From Chaunax sp. Z400 (taxonomy: Eukaryota; Chordata; Actinopteri; Lophiiformes; Chaunacidae): DNA of 64,000 nt. The notes below the pieces were generated by a model. That model searched no databases, was not told the DNA's origin, and was given only the letters and a program-made list of their open reading frames with translations. This document shows, piece by piece, positions 9,780-27,284 of this stretch; positions within the stretch are counted from its first letter, which is position 1, and every line of letters starts with the position of its first letter. The translations under genes were made by a program, and so were the position numbers. Location of the stretch: contig CM075197.1 of the NCBI GenBank assembly GCA_037577475.1, positions 15,552,518-15,616,517 of the forward strand, given 5' to 3'.

Positions 9780-12700
9780 GTAAAAAAATACTTAATACTT
9801 ATGAACATTACACATTAATAATTTATTTTCAAAGAACAAAGTCAGCAAAATGGAGACAACCCACTGACATCAGTAAAGTCTAAAAAGGTTTGGAGGCAGT
9901 GTCTGCCGAGTCTGATGCACTTATCATAATTCTAATTAGAGCTGACCCTGGAAAGACACAGCAAGCAATTAGGATTCACAGAGAGATGTTATACATAAAT
10001 AGCCGGGGCCGTCTGTCAAGAAGTGAGCCTGATAGATGAGAGGAGGGACAGTACAAGACAACAGAGAGGAAAGAAAGAGAGAAAGAGGAATTGATAACCC
10101 CACTGTTGTTTCTTAGAGGAATGAGGCTGCTCTGTATTCATGGCCATGGAGAAATACTTTGCTCAGTCTGTATGTCCAACTCCCTACACATTCATACATC
10201 TCTCAACAGGCCAGGTCAGGCACACATTCCCTGAATATGTAATCATGGCCCGCTGTGCTAACCATACATGTGTATGTCTGTTTCAGACATGTGCTTGCAT
10301 ATGTGTTTGGTAATACATGGAGATGAAGTGGTCACGCACCAGCAGAAATCTCATCTAACTTCAAATGAGGTTCTACTTTTTTTTCAGATTATATTGAAAT
10401 GATCTGGTTGTACTTTTTCCATAAGATTATTCAACTTTTCATCCACACTGCCAAAAAGCATAAATGTAGGTTGTATCTCTAGCCCCATTGACACAGCGAG
10501 TCTGGTGCGCCTTTATTCAGCCCTAATGTCCTGTATAAAGGCATTGAAGGCATAGTGGGGTCAATGTTGTTCCGCTTCTGGGACGGCAGTGGAAGGTATT
10601 AACAGAGGTGACTCGGACATCCGTATAAACGCAAGGTGGAAAGGCAGAATGAGGATGTGATGTTTTGACGATGTATCATTTGTGCGACCCACAACCAGAA
10701 GATTTAAAAAGGAACTACTAGTAGTTATCAGCTAACTCAAAGAAGGAGAAAATCAACTGAAAATGATGAGATCAGCCGCCATGTAACAGGGAAGATAAAT
10801 GATTGTTTTGCCATATTAATCCATTATTTACAAAGTGCTGCTCGACACATGTCTATGATGTCACACTAGACACTGACACTGCCTTGTTATGCTGTACATC
10901 AGGCCTCTTTTGCTTGTGGAATGCCAGCTCGCTATCTAAAATCACACACATGAGCGGTATTGTTCCGCTGTTGTTTTGTTTTTTGTTGTTTTGTTTTGTT
11001 TGTTCACTTTTCAAATAAAAGTGTCGTAGAGAAGGGTCTTCGTTGTGGTGCTGTTGTGTAATTTCTGCTAAAAAGGACTTCTTAGATGGCCTGTCCTTAA
11101 TTCATACAGTGTGCTCAGACAACATTACAGGTCTGTGTTATATATAGAACATTTATCCCACCTCAGAGACGTATGTTGTAGCTAACAAGTCCCCTAACTG
11201 AGAAAGCAGTGGGCGTGTGAATACTGCATTACTTTTATGTCTTTCCATACTTTCTTTTATTATGCACGATAATTAATTATTTACCGGCTTAATCGAGTGC
11301 TGATCCAAGAATATGTTTCTTGACTGCAATGTGATATGGCTGTTTATTGTATCACCTGTGTGGAGAAAGGGGGGAATTAATCATTGCTGACAAGAAAATA
11401 CTACCTTTTTTAGAAACATTATATACTTTTTGAAATGCTGTTTATGGCAAAATTTTTATTACTCAGGCCTCGTTGTAAATTTTTTAATTAACGTCAAATA
11501 AAAGTAAATTCTGTGCTCAGCTCAGCATATATGTATTTGTGTGTGAGGCGACAGGTATTTCTTATATCTATTGTTGCCTAAAGGCTCATTTATGCTCAAT
11601 GCTAAAAACCTATAAGGATATGGACGGAGCCTTCTATAATCTGCTTACATCTCATCCATATTTGTGCATCTGAAAACCTACAGATAAGGCAGAATGAAGC
11701 AGTATCACTGGAAATCGTTGGGGGCAGTGTAGCCCATAATTCAAGCACGTCACGACAAATATCTACTTCTTTCGTACTCTCCACCCCAAGGCTGTATAGT
11801 CTTCGGCCTCAGCCGACACTGCCTCAAATGACATCACTTGAGGTGACGCGTCAGACGGCATTTGTGCCACAAATTACAGTGTGCAAACTAAATGAACACG
11901 TCTTTCCCCATATTGCTGCTAATTCAGACGTATTTAGCGATGAAGAATGCCCGTAACCTTTCAATGTCCTCACACTCGCCTCAATCCATCAAACTCTTTG
12001 TTTTCTCTAGTGTTTCAAAGTTGCTCTCTAATCAAAGACCTCTCACAAACAACAAACCTCCACAACACTCTTCCCCTCCTAAACCTACTTCTCGCCAGCT
12101 ACTATTAGGAAGTGGCCAGCTGCTGCTCTTCACACCTGAACGTTTGCATCAGTCATTTAGAATTGACTTCTGAGACCAAAGGTTGGTCGTGATTTACTGA
12201 ATCGGTTACATGTGCCCTTTGATCCCACGTGAAATGCTTATGGAGCCACTGCCCTCCCCCCAAAGTGTCAAGCATGTCAGTGGGACAGCCGTGTCGTGTG
12301 TTTTGACCTTTGCCCCATTGCACACACACACGCACACATGCACATATGTATGAATATATATAGTATACACACACTCACGTTCACAAATCATATTCTGACG
12401 TAATGGTGCCAAGGATTTATATCTTTGGACAAACAACTGGTGACTGCTCTGGTGGGAGGGACGCTGTGAGCATGTGACTAAGGTCATGATTTCTGTGGAA
12501 TGTAAGGAAAGTCACATGCATTTGATTTGAGGGACACCACTCTCAAATTGTTCAAAGGTCAATGTCTAATTTATGTACTTTTTTTAAACACAACATACAC
12601 CAGGCACAGGCCGAGGAGGCAGAGCTTTTTGATCTGCCGTGATCACCTGATCCTTAATGTCCCCTATGCTCTGATAGAAAATTTAGCAGTAAATTTATAT

Positions 12701-14635
12701 TGTTTTATTGGTTTGGTATCACGTTATTTTTTACCCTTTCACTTAAGGTCATTGAATGTCTACCATATTAAGACATCTGAATGAATAATACTGTGCACAA
12801 ATAATAACCCAATAGCCCTCTGAAAGGCTTGTTACACAATTGTCAATACAAATGAGTGTTTCCGCTCAGGTCAGACATGTAAATGCAACTCTAAACTGCC
12901 AGGTAAATAGGTGTCCAGCAGTGAAGAGAAAATAGCTGCAATTACAGTCTGTGGGAGAGAGAGAAAAAATAATGCAGGTCTCCTAGTCTGCATTTGTCTT
13001 TTCTTTGTCTGCATGTGTTTGACTTTTTGTGAGCCTGTGTTCATATTTCCGTGTGTGCAATGTGTCCATGTGTCTGTTGCCTCTGCTGCGTCTGCCTGAC
13101 GTCAAAAATATGTTGACTGGTTCGATTTGAATTTGAATTCTTTTTGTAACGTTTGTGAATGACTTTGCTCTACAGATTAACATAGAAAATGTTTGGATGA
13201 TTTTAAACTGGGTATTTTATTACATGCAGATTATGTAGATTATGTAATTTTACTTGTTGAGCCTGAATCTGACATACACTATTTTAATGTAGTCAATTTC
13301 CAGCAATTTAAGAAGACATGGGCTGGTTACCAGGGTCAGTAGGTAAATGTTTGTTAAAGTCTGGCTGTTGTTTGTTAAGTTGTTTGTCGACATAGATTAC
13401 TAAATAGGTGTTTATCCTGATTTCAATCATTAATTAATCAATTCATAGTAATGCTAGAGCTCACACTAGCCTTTTGTAGTCTTGTCTCCTCTCCTTTGTT
13501 CAGTATCTGTCCCTCAAAAGGAATAACTTAATTAAATATGACTGAGCTGACTGGAACATGCAGTTCACCTCCACACAGCCACACTGTGTTGGTAACATGT
13601 TGACGTAACACAGATCTGTTACAGCAGCTGTCCACAACAGAGAGATGAAGAGGGAGGGGAGCAGCAGGAACACACAAACAAAAAAAAAACCTTCCTTTTT
13701 TTTGATTGCCCTCAATCTCCAAAAGCTGAGAGCCACATTTCTGTCACTTAAATCTCACAAAGTGCCACCTTCTGCTGTCTTGCGACCGTTGTTGTCATCC
13801 ACGTCCACACAAACAAAACTCTCATTGAGGCCGCACAAGCCTCTGGTGATGTCATGGTCACCATGGAAACTATTCTCACGCCCCCCCTTCCTCCTTTCCT
13901 CTCACCCTTTTTGATCCTTTAAATCTCCTCAGAGAGAGAGAGTGACAGTCCATCTGTTAGTCTCTCTCATGCATTTTCCTGCAAACATACAGGCTGCATT
14001 ATGTGACTCTAATGCTGAGAAGGACTGCATGATGTAATTTCCGGGGCAGGATAAAATTGAGATTCATTTATTTATTTATTTTTGTTAAGAAAAAGAAAAG
14101 TGGATTGTGATTAGAAGAAATACAGGGTAGGTCGAGAGAGCTGCTGTCTAGTTTGCATTTGTCTGATGATTTATGAGGGAGGCATGAGGTAGGCGACATC
14201 ACCCTCCGAGATTGATGAGAGAGATAGGTAGCGGTGATTGATTAGGGCTTCAGCGGTAGGGAACATTGCACAGAGGCAATGAGAGAGAGCGGGGGGGAGA
14301 GAGAGGGCATAAGATATGTCCTCATGTTCAGCATCAGAAACGTGATCCACCACGACCCACCACCTCTTGCTCGGTCTGGGAAACAGTGACCCTACACTCT
14401 GAGGAGGACGGACATAAAGGACAAAGTTTAATGTCAAGGGCTGTGTACCTTTTGCACTCAGTTTGGAGTCTGCATATGTAGCAGCTCTAACTATAAATTA
14501 TTTAATCTCTGTATATATGGGTATCAAATTTATTTTAGTTAAAGTCTAAAGTTTTAGTATCTATGATTATTTACTCTCTGCCGAACAGCTGGATGATAAG
14601 ATCAAAATAATTCTAATACAATAAATATGATTTTA
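9780..14635. other. non-coding; no gene recognised
   Basis: No conserved exon. A full CRE palindrome lies at 13,097-13,104. Two patches (about 10,480-10,700 and 11,580-11,890) have more CpG and look like old MITEs, but I could not define their ends. Confidence 0.4.
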
Positions 14636-15040
14636 CAGCCAGCAGACAGTTAGCCAATCCTAGCTTAGCATACAGACTATCAAAAGGGGCAAACTGCAAG
14701 CCTAGCTCCCTCCAAAGGTACAATAAATCCACCTATCAGCATCTTCAAAGCTCTCAAATTGACCGAATATATCTTGATTATTTAATCCAAGTAAAAACCA
14801 AGGTGTAAAATGATCATTTTATTATATGACACATATTATGTCCACTCGTTACTGCTTGGCGCACGGTCCCATGAAACACATAACCCTCTATTTTTACACA
14901 TGGTGTTAATTACTGAGCGTTGGAAGTGCTGGTTGGTAAATTTTGTCACCTTCCGACTGAAGCAGTCTAGCTGTTTACTCCTGTTTCCAATCTTTATGCC
15001 AAGCTGAAATAATCAGCTGCTCACTGCAAGCTCATTTAAA
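14636..15040. repeat. teleost interspersed repeat with inverted ends (TAGCTTAGCAT family)
   Basis: The left side has CAGTTAGCC..TAGCTTAGCATACAGACT. The right side has CTGTTTCCAATCTTTATGCC followed by AAGCTGAAA and CAGCTGCTC, its diverged reverse complement. The interior ATCCACCTATCAGCATCTTC and TTTAATCCAAGTAAAAACCA matches a non-autonomous repeat abundant in teleosts. A related single arm lies at 46,296-46,375. Confidence 0.65.
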
Positions 15041-15044
15041 TAAG

Positions 15045-18159
<3,115 letters not shown>

Positions 18160-18206
<47 letters not shown>
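18160..18206. repeat. (TA)n microsatellite
   Basis: About 47 bases of TA repeat. Confidence 0.97.
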
Positions 18207-18208
<2 letters not shown>

Positions 18209-20800
18209 GCAGTTATGTACAAAAAGGTGGAAGGGCAGTGTTTCAAGTTGAAGATATTTCTTCCTTAGTTTATGACGAAAATTTTTGGGGACTGAGAATT
18301 TTGCCTTTTTATGAATATTTTTAAGATTTTAAATGTGGTTAAAAATTAAAGTGAGTTCACACAATGTACCTTATTTATTGTTTTGTTTTCCTACTATATC
18401 CAGTCATAATTGTATCTATTTTGCAGAGTAAGCATATTTTATGTCGAAAATTACAATTTTTGTTTTTCCACAAATAAACAAGAGTGCAGCACTGAAATAG
18501 GCATGGAGGGAGAGACGTAAAGAAACAGAAAAGAGTGAGGGTCACACATATTTGAACCTTAATAAGTAGTTGTACCTTTTGACATTTTGGATTTTCTGCA
18601 AAACATGTATTTTTTTGTAGTTTCCATGAGTCTGAAGGTTGGTCATTTTCTCCATGGCATATATTCAGAAAATTATCCACTGCTCTAGGCTCACCAAAGA
18701 AATGGAGAAATGGATGACATGTCATATATGAATGAATTTGCCCTACAACGTTTTGGGGGATGTCGGGGGGGGTATGTCATCTTCAGACGACTCTTGTTTT
18801 ACACGGCACCGCCGACATGATGTGCAGCTCAGGAAAGGCAATAAGGCTTCAGCCTTTGATTGCCCTCATGCTGGAATATGAGGAGTCCATAATGACGTGG
18901 CACGTCAAGGACAATGGAGGGACAGAGGAATGTGGCTCACCTCCAAGCTGCCCACAGAAAAACACAAGAGCAGATTCAATCAATAGAAAATGGGGCTTGG
19001 GGCTAAAAATATTAGCAGCTGAGCAGCTGGTAGGTGAAATCTGAGCACTGGAAATTAGAAAAGAGAGAATAATAAAGGCAGCATTTAGTGATCCGACAGC
19101 ACAATCTCACATTACTGATGAACCAGGGTTCCATTTACATCTTCATATCCACATGCAGCACAAGAGAGCACTTGATCCACCACTGAAAGAAGAAACTCCT
19201 TACTAATTATACTGGGTAAGATGAACTGGCATATAGACAGTGTTACTATGAAGCTGCTGCTAATAAATACTACATTTTCAAGACTGTGAAAAAAGTCATT
19301 CTCTAACAGACAAAAAGAAACACAAACACACACAAAGAAAAACAAAGGCTTCATTACCAGGCTGAAAAGCCACTCAATTCCCATTTTTGCCTTAATGTGA
19401 CACAAATCAGATTTTTTTCCAGGGCTGTGTGAACATTTAGATACGATCTTTTCAAAGGAGATTTGAGAGATGACAACAACAATGCAGTTACGTGCAAGTG
19501 TTTGCTATCCTGCAGAACAAATGTCATCATACATTCACCACTAACATGTTCATTTAGCTTTGTTACCATAAGCTGCCTCACAAATATGACTCCACTAACT
19601 CGTGTTGGTGGAGGCAGTGACAGCAATTGCTGTGCATTGGGCCAAAGGTTCAACACTTGATGCCATTAGAATCATCTTATTAATATATTGGACTGTTGAC
19701 AATGGTCAGCTGATGGCTGCACCTCACCCATTATGTCCACCTATGATAGATAATACAAAAATGGATTGTCATTGGACATAGTTGTCAGCAAATTATTGAA
19801 AATAATGGTATCTATCTATCTATTTTGAGTGATTCTGTCCACTGACTTGCTACAGCTCTTTCTTTTCCTTTGGCCTCTCCCGTGTATCCCTTTCAGCTCC
19901 CACAGCTCATCCAGGATGCTGCCTCAAGTGCGCAGGATGGAGCAGGTCCTCCTGAGCTTCATCTACTGGCTGCTTGTTGGCTGCTCATCATATATTCCTA
20001 AACCTGTTTGCACAGAGCACCTGAAGGAGTTTCATTCTCATACCATCACTAACCTGGCGAGTTATAACTGAGATGTTCTTTCTACTGGCTACAGCAAACA
20101 CCAAAATTAATTGCAGTGAGGGTCAGTATAACCCTTACACAATACCTGGGTTGTTTTGACCCTGTGTTGTGTTCATACAGCCTGATATTAAGAATTATGT
20201 AAATATTCTCATGTAATGCTAATTTATTGTACTTTGTAAAAAGAAAAAGTCAACGTGTGTGTTTTCTCAAAAAGGCATACAATAGAAAATGCAAATTTGA
20301 TCTCATTTCCATTCACTACTGTTATGCAAATATTAGGAGTTGGTTCATCAAGATAATGCTCCAGTCACGGGCCATTTAACCACCGTAGAGATGACATAAT
20401 TAAAAGAGCTCCAGTCAAACCTAAAAAAAAAGCAATAAACATGATGCAAATATAGTCATATTTGTTCAGGGTAATTATTTTATGAGGGTTACAGTTCGTC
20501 ATCAGTGTTTCAGAGAAGCATAAACTTCATTTGTAGACACACGCTTCATGTACGTCAGTATTTATTTGCTAAGTCAGATTCCTTTGCACTTTCCCTTATT
20601 ATGCTTTTATTGATACATCAGGTTTTCTACCTCAGCCACGTGTCATCATGTTTCAGGGTAAATTTAAAACATTACAAATGAGTGGATGGAAACCCACTTC
20701 TTCACAATGATACCTGATACTCGTCACCATAGAGGGTTTTATTTTACATAAACAAAGCACTGCCAGCATATTGGAAATAAGCAATAATATCAACAAAGTG
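18207..20800. other. non-coding, nothing recognised
   Basis: Open frames here are short and lack family motifs or flanking splice sites that would join them. Confidence 0.45.
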
Positions 20801-21310
20801 TTTAAAAAAAAATGGAATAAAGAAAGCTCATCACAAATATTTTCTTTTCAACAATATGTTTTTTACATAACTTATCCATTTTATCCCAGACAGCTGTATA
20901 AAATGCAGAACAGAGACAGAAACACTATTCATTGTATTTGGAAGTGTAAACAAATACAAGAATTTTGGATAGGAATATTTTACATCATTTCCAACATTAT
21001 TCATAAAGATAGTCCACCTGTAAATCTTTGGATAAATGAACTCTCGTCTAATATAGCAATATAATCTAATATAGCATACACAATTAAGCAAAAAACTATT
21101 TTATTATTATTTTTATTCTTTATTTATCCAATGGCTACATCTGTATTTTTCCTTTTTTTCTGTTTGATTTGTTCTTTTTTTGTTTGTTTTTGTTTTTGAT
21201 GGCTGATGGCTTAAAATTCAGGGAGGGGGTGCGGGAGGGAACTTGTTTGAAAGAAGATAATTCAATTTATTTTGGAGAAATTATGTACTAAATTTGAAAG
21301 CAATAAAAAT
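20800..21310 (+). mobile_element. L1-like LINE 3' remnant
   Basis: A frame from 20,771 to 21,061 contains DRNTIHCIWKCKQIQEFWIG. This matches the His-Cys..Trp..Cys..FW pattern at the C-terminus of L1-type ORF2 proteins. A T/G-rich tail and CAATAAAAATATATGACATG follow, as expected for a 3' UTR. The upstream RT and endonuclease are missing. Confidence 0.55.
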
Positions 21311-21879
21311 ATATGACATGAACTAATCCCTTTTAGTGGACATCAGCCTCAACTTTTTCATAACAAGTAGATCACAAAGCACCTATTTAGTAATAATAGA
21401 TTTGTCTGCATTTATATTTGAAGTGATCTTGGTAAATTGAGACTTCCTGTTTGCTCTTTAATAGAGGCCTGACCATTCAGAGCTCATCCTTATTTTCTTG
21501 GTCTGCTAGATGCAGTCCCTTTGACAAATCAGTGAAATTTAAAGTACCTCTCTCGAGTCATCAAGTTTGCAAAGGCACTCTTGGGTCACCCCTTCACTGC
21601 CCAACACATGTGAATCTTTGCATATTTGAGACATACCATGTCGATGACAGTGACATACCACAGAAGTTTTTCACCTCCTCAGGGGTTTTCTTAAGGGTGT
21701 TCCCACTGATCAGCACGTCCCTCAGATTTCCCTGAGCAGCGATGTCCTCAAAACCTGGTCATCTATGTATTGACTGAAGTCCTCAGGAATTCATGGTTGG
21801 TGGTGTTGATGGTGCTCCAAACCCCTCCACCAAGGCCCAACAGCCCCTTTTAATCAAATCAAACCCTAATCCAAATTCC

Positions 21880-22057
21880 AAAAATTCCTGAATCCACCCC
21901 TTTATCGGGATGCACTCCAAAATGTAATGGATTCCTTCTTTCCATATGCTCAACCCTTCTACCAAGTTTCATGAAAACCTGTGAGGTTTGTCTAATCCTG
22001 TTAACAGACAGACTACAAACAGACATCCTGTGAAGTCATAACCTTGGTGGAGGTAAT
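21880..22057 (+). repeat. teleost interspersed repeat (CACCCCTTTATCGGGAT family), copy 1
   Basis: CCTGAATCCACCCCTTTATC, ACCAAGTTTCATGAAAACCT, and CATAACCTTGGTGGAGGTAA at the end are hallmarks of an abundant teleost repeat. A second copy in the opposite orientation lies at 54,031-54,175. Confidence 0.6.
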
Positions 22058-22279
22058 TAAATAAACTTTTAGTAGATGTTATATCCTTTTTTTTTAAATA
22101 CTACGTGTATTAAAAATGTGTGTGTGCTTGTACAAGACAAATTTCCTCGGTTTACCCTCACTTGAATTTGTCTTGAATGACTGAAACTTCAGAACTGACG
22201 ACATTCTTATCAGAAAGAGTTGCTGAGTGAGTTCCTCCATCCTGTGCTACTTTTTCTTCATGCAGTGCTCTGTTTATCA

Positions 22280-22660
22280 TGTTTTAGTATTTAGGTTGCC
22301 ATTTCCTGTTTTATTTTGAAAGTGTTTTTCCATGCCGTGTTTTTTTTATTTGCATTTTATGTGTTTTCTTTTTTTTTAATTTCTTTTTTTTAACCTTTTG
22401 GGCTCTCCTGCCTCTGTTTCAGTGTTACAGTAGATGTTTTTTAGTTGTAGTTCATTCCTTCTCCCTCTGTGTTTGCCCTGTTTTGTTAGTTTATCATCGT
22501 ATCCTCCTTGTGTCTTCTTGTTCACATGCCGTATTGTTTCCTTTTTAACATGTTAATTTAGTTTTTTCCCTCCAGAATGTGATTGTCTGATTGTCTCCAA
22601 CTGTCACTGATTGTCTCCTCCTCCCTGTGCCACCTGTTCCCTATCTCCTCTCATTAAAAA
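22280..22660 (+). mobile_element. LTR-like interspersed repeat, second copy
   Basis: Shares ATTTCCTGTTTTATTTTGAA and a GATTGTCTCCTCCTCCCTGTG..CACCTGTTCC block with 7,507-8,228. It is shorter and contains extra T-rich sequence. The ends are not defined. Confidence 0.45.
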
Positions 22661-22676
22661 GCCTTTTAAAAGGCTT
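22659..22676. repeat. 18-bp perfect palindrome
   Basis: AAGCCTTTTAAAAGGCTT reads the same on both strands; it sits at the right border of the LTR-like copy. Confidence 0.9.
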
Positions 22677-22679
22677 AAA

Positions 22680-25600
22680 ATGAACATACACTTCCAAAAT
22701 CTCAAAAATATAGTTAAGACTATGATAAGTATGAAGAACATAGACAATATATCTTTACGAATTTGATCATTTACTTCCTTTACTACCATAAAACATGTTT
22801 GTTGCAATTTGTTTGGCATTTTGTCCCCTTGAGAGAATAGCAGGACCCAAATGAATGACAAAAAAAAATGGTGCTTGACTTGGTTTCAGACTCCTGTCTC
22901 CCACAGAGGACAAAAATAAGATGCTGGATCTCAGGTCATACATATTGTGAAATAATAATTAATAATTTTAAAACAGCTTGTGAGCCACATCACTGTCTAA
23001 TGAAAGATATGCCTTTTCATTCTGAAAGGATGAGCCTGCCAAAAACACTTGATGTACTCTCAGTTACAGCGACGTGTCTCGTGTTAGCTTGTGGAGGGTC
23101 ACATCAAACGAACATGTTTCCAATGTGTTTCCATATTCGGCAGCTGAATGGTTGGCATGAACATCACAGATGTAAAACAGTCTCTAGACCCTTCTCTCAT
23201 TTAGTAACAGGCCTGAGGGTAAATAATGCATTCAGAGAGAAGAAAAGATCCCCATTCTCTGTCTTGCGTTTTTATTCTTTTCACGTTTTTTAATGTGCCT
23301 TCCTGTTTCTCATGACAACAGCAAATCTGCATATGAATGTATTTCAGGGCGCTGATCATTTTAAGGATGCAAGAAAAAAGCTGCAGATTTGACAGCGCTT
23401 GTCTCTGAAGGACGTTGTTTTGTTCAAGGAGCTGCACACCTTCCCAGTAGCTGCTTTGAGCCATGCAGTTCAATTCATCCCCTTATAAATACACACAGTA
23501 CCGCACAGTGCCACATGATGATGACGGTAATGCTTGATGATGTCAAATACCAACTCTGTGTCCTAGGAGGAGGACATTTGAGTCCATATAATCTGCCCTG
23601 TGGTGTACCATCATGGGTTCACTATGTCATTCATCCTGGAGATTATTGAATTTACCACCTCGGCCCGGCCAGATCACTTATTACATCACAGTCCACCTTG
23701 TCTCCAAGGACACACTAATGACTCCATTAAATAAGGATGAGAAGTCCTGCAGTGAGATGCTGCTGGCTCCCAAGTGTGTTTCATTACTCCATGTGCACGT
23801 GTGCGCCTCCGTGACTGTTTGCATGTAAGACCACAGCTCCCACACAAGTGCTTAAGCCTCTATGGACATTACTATGCTTTTCTATCATCCGCTCTCTCTA
23901 GAACATCTATTTACATTGTTGCCACAGTGAACAGCAGCAGTGTCCACGGCCTTTGTATTGAGCGTTGATGATCCCCTGCTGTGACAGGGACTGAGTCATC
24001 ACTATGGGAAATAAAAACAAACATTAAAAAAACACAGTAAGGATAGAACAGAGTGTGTTCAACAAAGTGTCTGATAATTAAAGTGGCCTCACAAGTGAGA
24101 TCCAACTCATAACCCTTGGAGGAATCTCTGTATCCAGAACCATATCCTCACGTCCTGTGCTGAGGTTTGTGTGACAGGAGAGCACGGCCGTGGGCACAGA
24201 GGCAAAAAGCCAGATGGTCCGACATGGCCAGTGAATGTGAGGAAACCGCTGAGTCATTGTCGTCCTCCAGAAATTCTGAACATAAAATCAATACCTCAGG
24301 GCACTTGAGGCATCAGACATCACACTGCGATTGGAGGCCGTTTTCTTGCTTTGTTGAGGGGCCAACGAGGAGTGGCCTCAATTCTGACCGTGCCATGATT
24401 TCTAAAGCTGCATCTGCAATGCACTTCTCCTTTTGATCGGTGTGAAAGAGGCCGAAAAAAACATTCTGACAATTGAGTATTACAGCACTGTTCTGATAGG
24501 TCCTATTTATTTTTAGAAAACATGTGCTCACGACAAAGTTGGGAGTTTTTGTTTTTTTTCATTCGCACATTCTGTCTACGGTTGCAAAATAACAATATCT
24601 GGTTCGGGTGCTAATCTGATAAAACTCACCCATTGTATTTGACTGCCATGCCCTCATTACAAAATGCCATTTGTTACACATTCAAAGGATTTAATCAAGA
24701 CGTCTAGGGACATAAATCACAGAGATGTAATGCAAAAACACTGAATAGTAAATGTGATGGTGCTTTAATCAGTGGCCAAAAAAAAATCCTTTCTTCTTTC
24801 CCTGTAATTAGAACAAGCATCCACCATCTCCAGTGACACTGGCTGTTTCAGTACATTTTTGGTCATGCTTCAATGCTCCAACAGTATGCAGAGACAAATG
24901 GATTGTAAAGAGACTCCTACTCAAACAGCTAGCAAGGTTCACACTGTGTTATTCAATATAACAGATATGTCTCTGACACACTGAAAGCAGCAGCAACAGA
25001 TATTTCAAATCAAATAGATACATAATACAAATAAAATAGGTTTTTTTACACAATTAAAACACTGAGGTGTCATCATTGAATTCATTTATAATGGAGCATT
25101 GCAAGGATAAGCTTAATTTAGGCTATTCACCTCCTCCAGATGTGCTGCCTTCAGTCATTTCTGACATCAAATGTCAACTGTAATACAGCAGAAAATGCTG
25201 CTCTGACCATATCATATGCTAATAAGTTGGTAAGCATGCCCAGAATTTGCCTTGGCTCTTCTGCCATGCCACAGCCTGCCTCTTAGATTGCAATAAAGAG
25301 GGGTTTGCTAGACACATACAAGCAGCTTTATTCACAAAAATATAGGAACAGAAAAAAATGGGAACGTCTGACAGGAGTGGAGGAGTTGTCAAAGTATAGA
25401 GCTTTTTTCAATGCAACAACCATCTACAGCATCTTATCTTTTAAGTCTGTATTGATAACAAAAAAGACGACATGTCTAGGAAACACCAAATTAACCTTAA
25501 TGTCAGCTATCTCTGTGCTCTTCTTCAAAGTGCACATTTAAAGCTTTGAACTGATGCAGGCGCAGATCAGGGACACCTCTCTAACTGCTCTGGGAGGTAT

Positions 25601-27280
25601 TTCAGTGACCCTGCACCACACTTCCTGTCTGCTGAAATATTCTCTGTGTGGAGGACAGAGCCGAAGCTCAGACCTATGCTGTGTTTGCATAAGAAGGAAA
25701 GCGCTGCTGGCCTCCACATTCACACAACAGAGTCTTTGAATTTGTGCAACCCCTTAAACAGGGTAGGAGATGTTTTTATTGCTGAAGGTATGTGATTTCC
25801 ATCCTTACAACCGGATTAGGAGATAGTTCACACAAGTGGTCTCATTTCCATGCACAATGCATGGAGCTCCATGTGAAATCAGTCATTGGTTTTGCATTTT
25901 GACGTTGGGGTCCAATTTGCGCTGCAGTGCACAGTGCAGCTGGTGGAAATGTTGTTCCATGATTTGGCAATCTGTACGACATCTTGTCTTATTTCTGATG
26001 CACTCTGTCCATCTGCTTCTTTTTGACCTGCCAGACCACAGCCTGCAGCTGCACATCTGTTCCATATTTTCAGTTGATGAGTTCTTGTCATGCTTGCATC
26101 CTGACATTTTGGCTGAATATTCAATGGCAACACTAAACATTTCATGCAGTCTAAAGTTGTTGGAATAATTTGACACCCCTATCTGCATTTCTCCCCTGCT
26201 TTTTGCCCTCAATTAAGAATGTCCACCCTGCCTGTATCCCTGCTAACTCCACTGCATGGCACGAGGAGGCAGAAGTCAGATACATACCTCATCCAAATGC
26301 ACAGGGAATCTTCAGACAATGATTAGCTTTGGCAGATAGGTGGAGACTTCCTTCTGATGAAGAACAGCATCAGTCCCTTCAGCAAGTGCCCCAAAATGAA
26401 AAATATTCAAGTGAAAAGCAGCCAATAAAACTGATGACAAGAGCAAATTAAAGAGTTCATGGGGTGGATGGATGAATCATCAAACTCTAGCAGAGACCGC
26501 TATTTTTTTCCCATTTTACACCAATCTTCACGATTGCTTTTCAAGCATGACTGCAATATTTCCCTCATGTTAACCATGTGCTAATCACAATAATAAAAAA
26601 ACTGAAGACAACCATCTCCCGTAAGTAGTAGTCATTTTAAATCAAACCACAATGTTCCTCTCTGTAACCAAGTTAAACTGTAACAGTGATTTTGTAACTA
26701 TCTGGGAAAGATAAATGATGTTCTTCCGGAGGGCCTGTTGCTTCTACATGTAGTTCTAGAGGGCTTGAACATGTTTTCTTGTCTAATAAACATTTGTTGA
26801 TGGAGCAAGAAGGTGGATGCACCAGTGCCTCCTTGACCAAATCTATGAGAATATTCTAGATCGACTGAAAATTGTGTATTATATGTAAATTATATGTGCG
26901 ACGTACCATGACTGGGTCAATGCAAGCCGTCCACATCTGGTTTGGAAGAATAGACAGATATGTTTGCAAAATTACAATGTGGTGCACTGAGCCACTTAGT
27001 CTGGCATCAGACTGTTAAATTCAGTAAACATGACCAACTTTGGAAATGTTTGTCCTTGTTTCTGCTGCGACCACAGCCACGTCAATCATCCTCCAAAGTG
27101 TTTGTTCCCTGCTTGAATGCTTGATTAGTTTTCACAGATATGGAACTGGAGGGGAATGCATTGTTTACTTATAGAGAGAGATGTTAGCTTTCAAAACCTT
27201 TGAGTCAGTCTGAAGTTCAGTCAAGTGGAGTTGTATGCTAACAGATGCCGGACCGGATAACTTAACTGTATTTTCTCTAA
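22680..27280. other. non-coding, nothing firm recognised
   Basis: No conserved exons or known repeats seen. Overlapping open frames on both strands at 25,836-26,212 have no motif. Confidence 0.4.
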
Positions 27281-27284
27281 CTTA

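Noticed and set aside
25836..26212. Overlapping 88-110 codon frames on both strands
   Set aside because: Frames on both strands of the same DNA, no motif, no start context.
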